Below, in pieces: positions 63,080 to 64,000 of a stretch of 64,000 bases of DNA. The stretch spans positions 62,001-126,000 of the forward strand of contig NZ_JZDQ02000005.1 of NCBI RefSeq assembly GCF_000960475.2. The letters run 5' to 3'. The notes beneath the pieces were generated by a model, which ran no database searches, was not told the origin of the DNA, and worked only from the letters and a program-made list of their open reading frames with translations. The position numbers and the translations under genes are program-made. Within the stretch, counting starts at the first letter, position 1; each line of letters starts with the position of its first letter. This stretch comes from Nocardioides luteus. Lineage in GTDB: Bacteria; Actinomycetota; Actinomycetes; Propionibacteriales; Nocardioidaceae.

Positions 63080-64000
63080 CGGGCGGCGCGGGTGAACACG
63101 GCCACCCCGGAGCCCGCGAGCTCGGCGTCGCCGAGATCGGCACCCGAGGAGAACACCGGCTCGCCGAGGTCGCCCGGCTCGCCGAGACCGACCACGTCGT
63201 CGGTCCGGTTGACCAGGAACCAGTACTCCCTCTCGCCGTCCGTACGGATGGCGAGCTCTACCCGGCCGCGAAGCCCCTCGGGCAGCTCGCTGTCCACCCC
63301 GGCGGCCTCCAGCATTCGGGCCAGCAGCGGCTCGAGACCGTCCGCACCCAACCGCGTGGAGACGTACGTCGCCGACCCGTCGCCGATCGCCCGCCGGGTC
63401 ACGGCCGGACGGCCCGCCTGCAGACCGGTCTTGTACGTCGCGAGGATCTCCGTGCCGGGAGCAGCGGTGATCCGGTCCGTCCACAGCGTCCCGACGCTGC
63501 CGTCGTCGAGAACGACCTCGTCGCCGTCCAGCAGCGGCCCGAACTCCTCGATGCGGATGCCGAGCAGGTCGCGCAGCGCACCCGGGTAGCCACCGGCGTA
63601 CACATGGTTGTTCTCGTCCACGACCCCGGAGAAGTACGTCGTGATCAGATGGCCCCCGCGGTCGACGACCTCCCGCAGCAGGTCGGCGGTCGCGGCCGGC
63701 AGCACGTGCAGCACCGGCGTCACCACCACGTCGTAGCCGTCGAGCGAGGCACCGGCAGGCAGGACGTCGGCCCGGACCCCGAGCGCGAGGAACGCGGCGT
63801 ACCAGTCGAGCGCCTCCGCCCGATGGCTCACCGAGGAGCTCGGGTTGGCCTCCAGGTCGAGGGTCCACGACGACTCGATGTCGAAGAGGATCGCCGCCCG
63901 GGCCTGCCGGCGCCGCGACCCGACGACGGGGGCGAGCCGCTCGAGGTGACCGCCCAGCCGGACCACCGTCCGATAGACGTCGCTGTCCTCGCCGGCGTGA
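63076..64000 (-). CDS. GH42-family beta-galactosidase (partial, N-terminus beyond window)
   Basis: The frame is open to the window end: upstream of the first GTG (63966) it still reads HAGEDSDVYRTVVRLGGHLERLAPVVGS, matching the region after the GH42 barrel. Within the window are the trimerisation domain (FDIESSWTLDLEANPSSSVSHRAEALDWYAAFLALGVRADVL; GGHLITTYFSGVVDENNHVY) and the C-terminal beta domain. The catalytic TIM barrel lies outside. It is coupled by ATGA to the alpha-galactosidase, giving a galactoside-utilisation pair. Confidence 0.88.
   Translation of the reverse strand, partial: HAGEDSDVYRTVVRLGGHLERLAPVVGSRRRQARAAILFDIESSWTLDLEANPSSSVSHRAEALDWYAAFLALGVRADVLPAGASLDGYDVVVTPVLHVLPAATADLLREVVDRGGHLITTYFSGVVDENNHVYAGGYPGALRDLLGIRIEEFGPLLDGDEVVLDDGSVGTLWTDRITAAPGTEILATYKTGLQAGRPAVTRRAIGDGSATYVSTRLGADGLEPLLARMLEAAGVDSELPEGLRGRVELAIRTDGEREYWFLVNRTDDVVGLGEPGDLGEPVFSSGADLGDAELAGSGVAVFTRAAR

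Overview
The window is chromosomal DNA from a high-GC actinobacterium, most likely Nocardioides or a close relative. This is inferred from GC-rich codon use, many GTG starts, tightly overlapping ATGA/TGATG gene junctions, actinobacterial regulator types (MmyB-like XRE, GlxA-like AraC, QsdR-like TetR), CRP/GlxR-type TGTGA-N6-TCACA sites, and a copper membrane monooxygenase of the kind known from Nocardioides sp. CF8. I see no rRNA, tRNA, CRISPR array, insertion sequence or phage gene.

Layout. 1-15.9 kb: small regulator-plus-enzyme pairs (MarR/MFS, TetR/lipase, OhrR-like/GlxA-like, two XRE/short-chain dehydrogenase pairs, AKR, HAD phosphatase, haloperoxidase-type hydrolase, AraC, MFS). 16.0-24.1 kb: one compact operon with a cytosine-deaminase-like amidohydrolase, an ABC importer (ATPase, permease, lipoprotein), an FAD oxidase, a creatininase-family amidase and a second amidohydrolase that has lost several active-site residues, facing a convergent XRE-cupin regulator. 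It looks like import and catabolism of a nitrogen-containing cyclic amide; the substrate is unknown.

25.0-38.9 kb: the centrepiece. An operon starts with an amidohydrolase, a DUF59 protein and a zinc alcohol dehydrogenase, the accessory set normally found beside soluble di-iron propane monooxygenases (mim/prm). It runs directly into bmoC-bmoA-bmoB, subunits of a copper membrane monooxygenase (CuMMO) with all expected copper ligands. After a strong hairpin come five small or membrane genes: a 101-aa membrane protein, a 195-aa membrane protein, a cupredoxin-like lipoprotein, a 434-aa polytopic membrane protein and a 49-aa single-span protein. They are plausible copper-delivery or assembly factors. 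A GAF-AAA-Fis activator without the sigma-54 contact motif and an IclR regulator diverge downstream around a composite palindrome/CRP site. A short operon of unknowns and a 59-aa cysteine-rich protein follow, then a 1838-aa single-chain acyl-CoA carboxylase that could feed propionyl/acyl-CoA from hydrocarbon oxidation into central metabolism.

44.6-59.8 kb: an aromatic-acid or aryl-ketone catabolic regulon: SDR, aryl-AMP/CoA ligase, salicylyl-CoA-5-hydroxylase-like flavoprotein, alpha/beta hydrolase, 82-aa protein, VOC-fold dioxygenase-like protein, maleate isomerase, aromatic-acid MFS symporter, thiolase, TetR, and a HyuA/HyuB-type carboxylase whose B subunit carries a C-terminal zinc-ribbon extension. 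Three promoter regions share the operator CGTCAA-N4-TTGACG (one arm degenerate in one copy). In each, the TTGACG arm also forms the -35 box, 17 bp from a TAcgGT-like -10. The local TetR is the likely repressor.

59.9-64.0 kb: an amino-acid-type solute-binding protein and a GH36 alpha-galactosidase / GH42 beta-galactosidase pair, the latter running off the window end.
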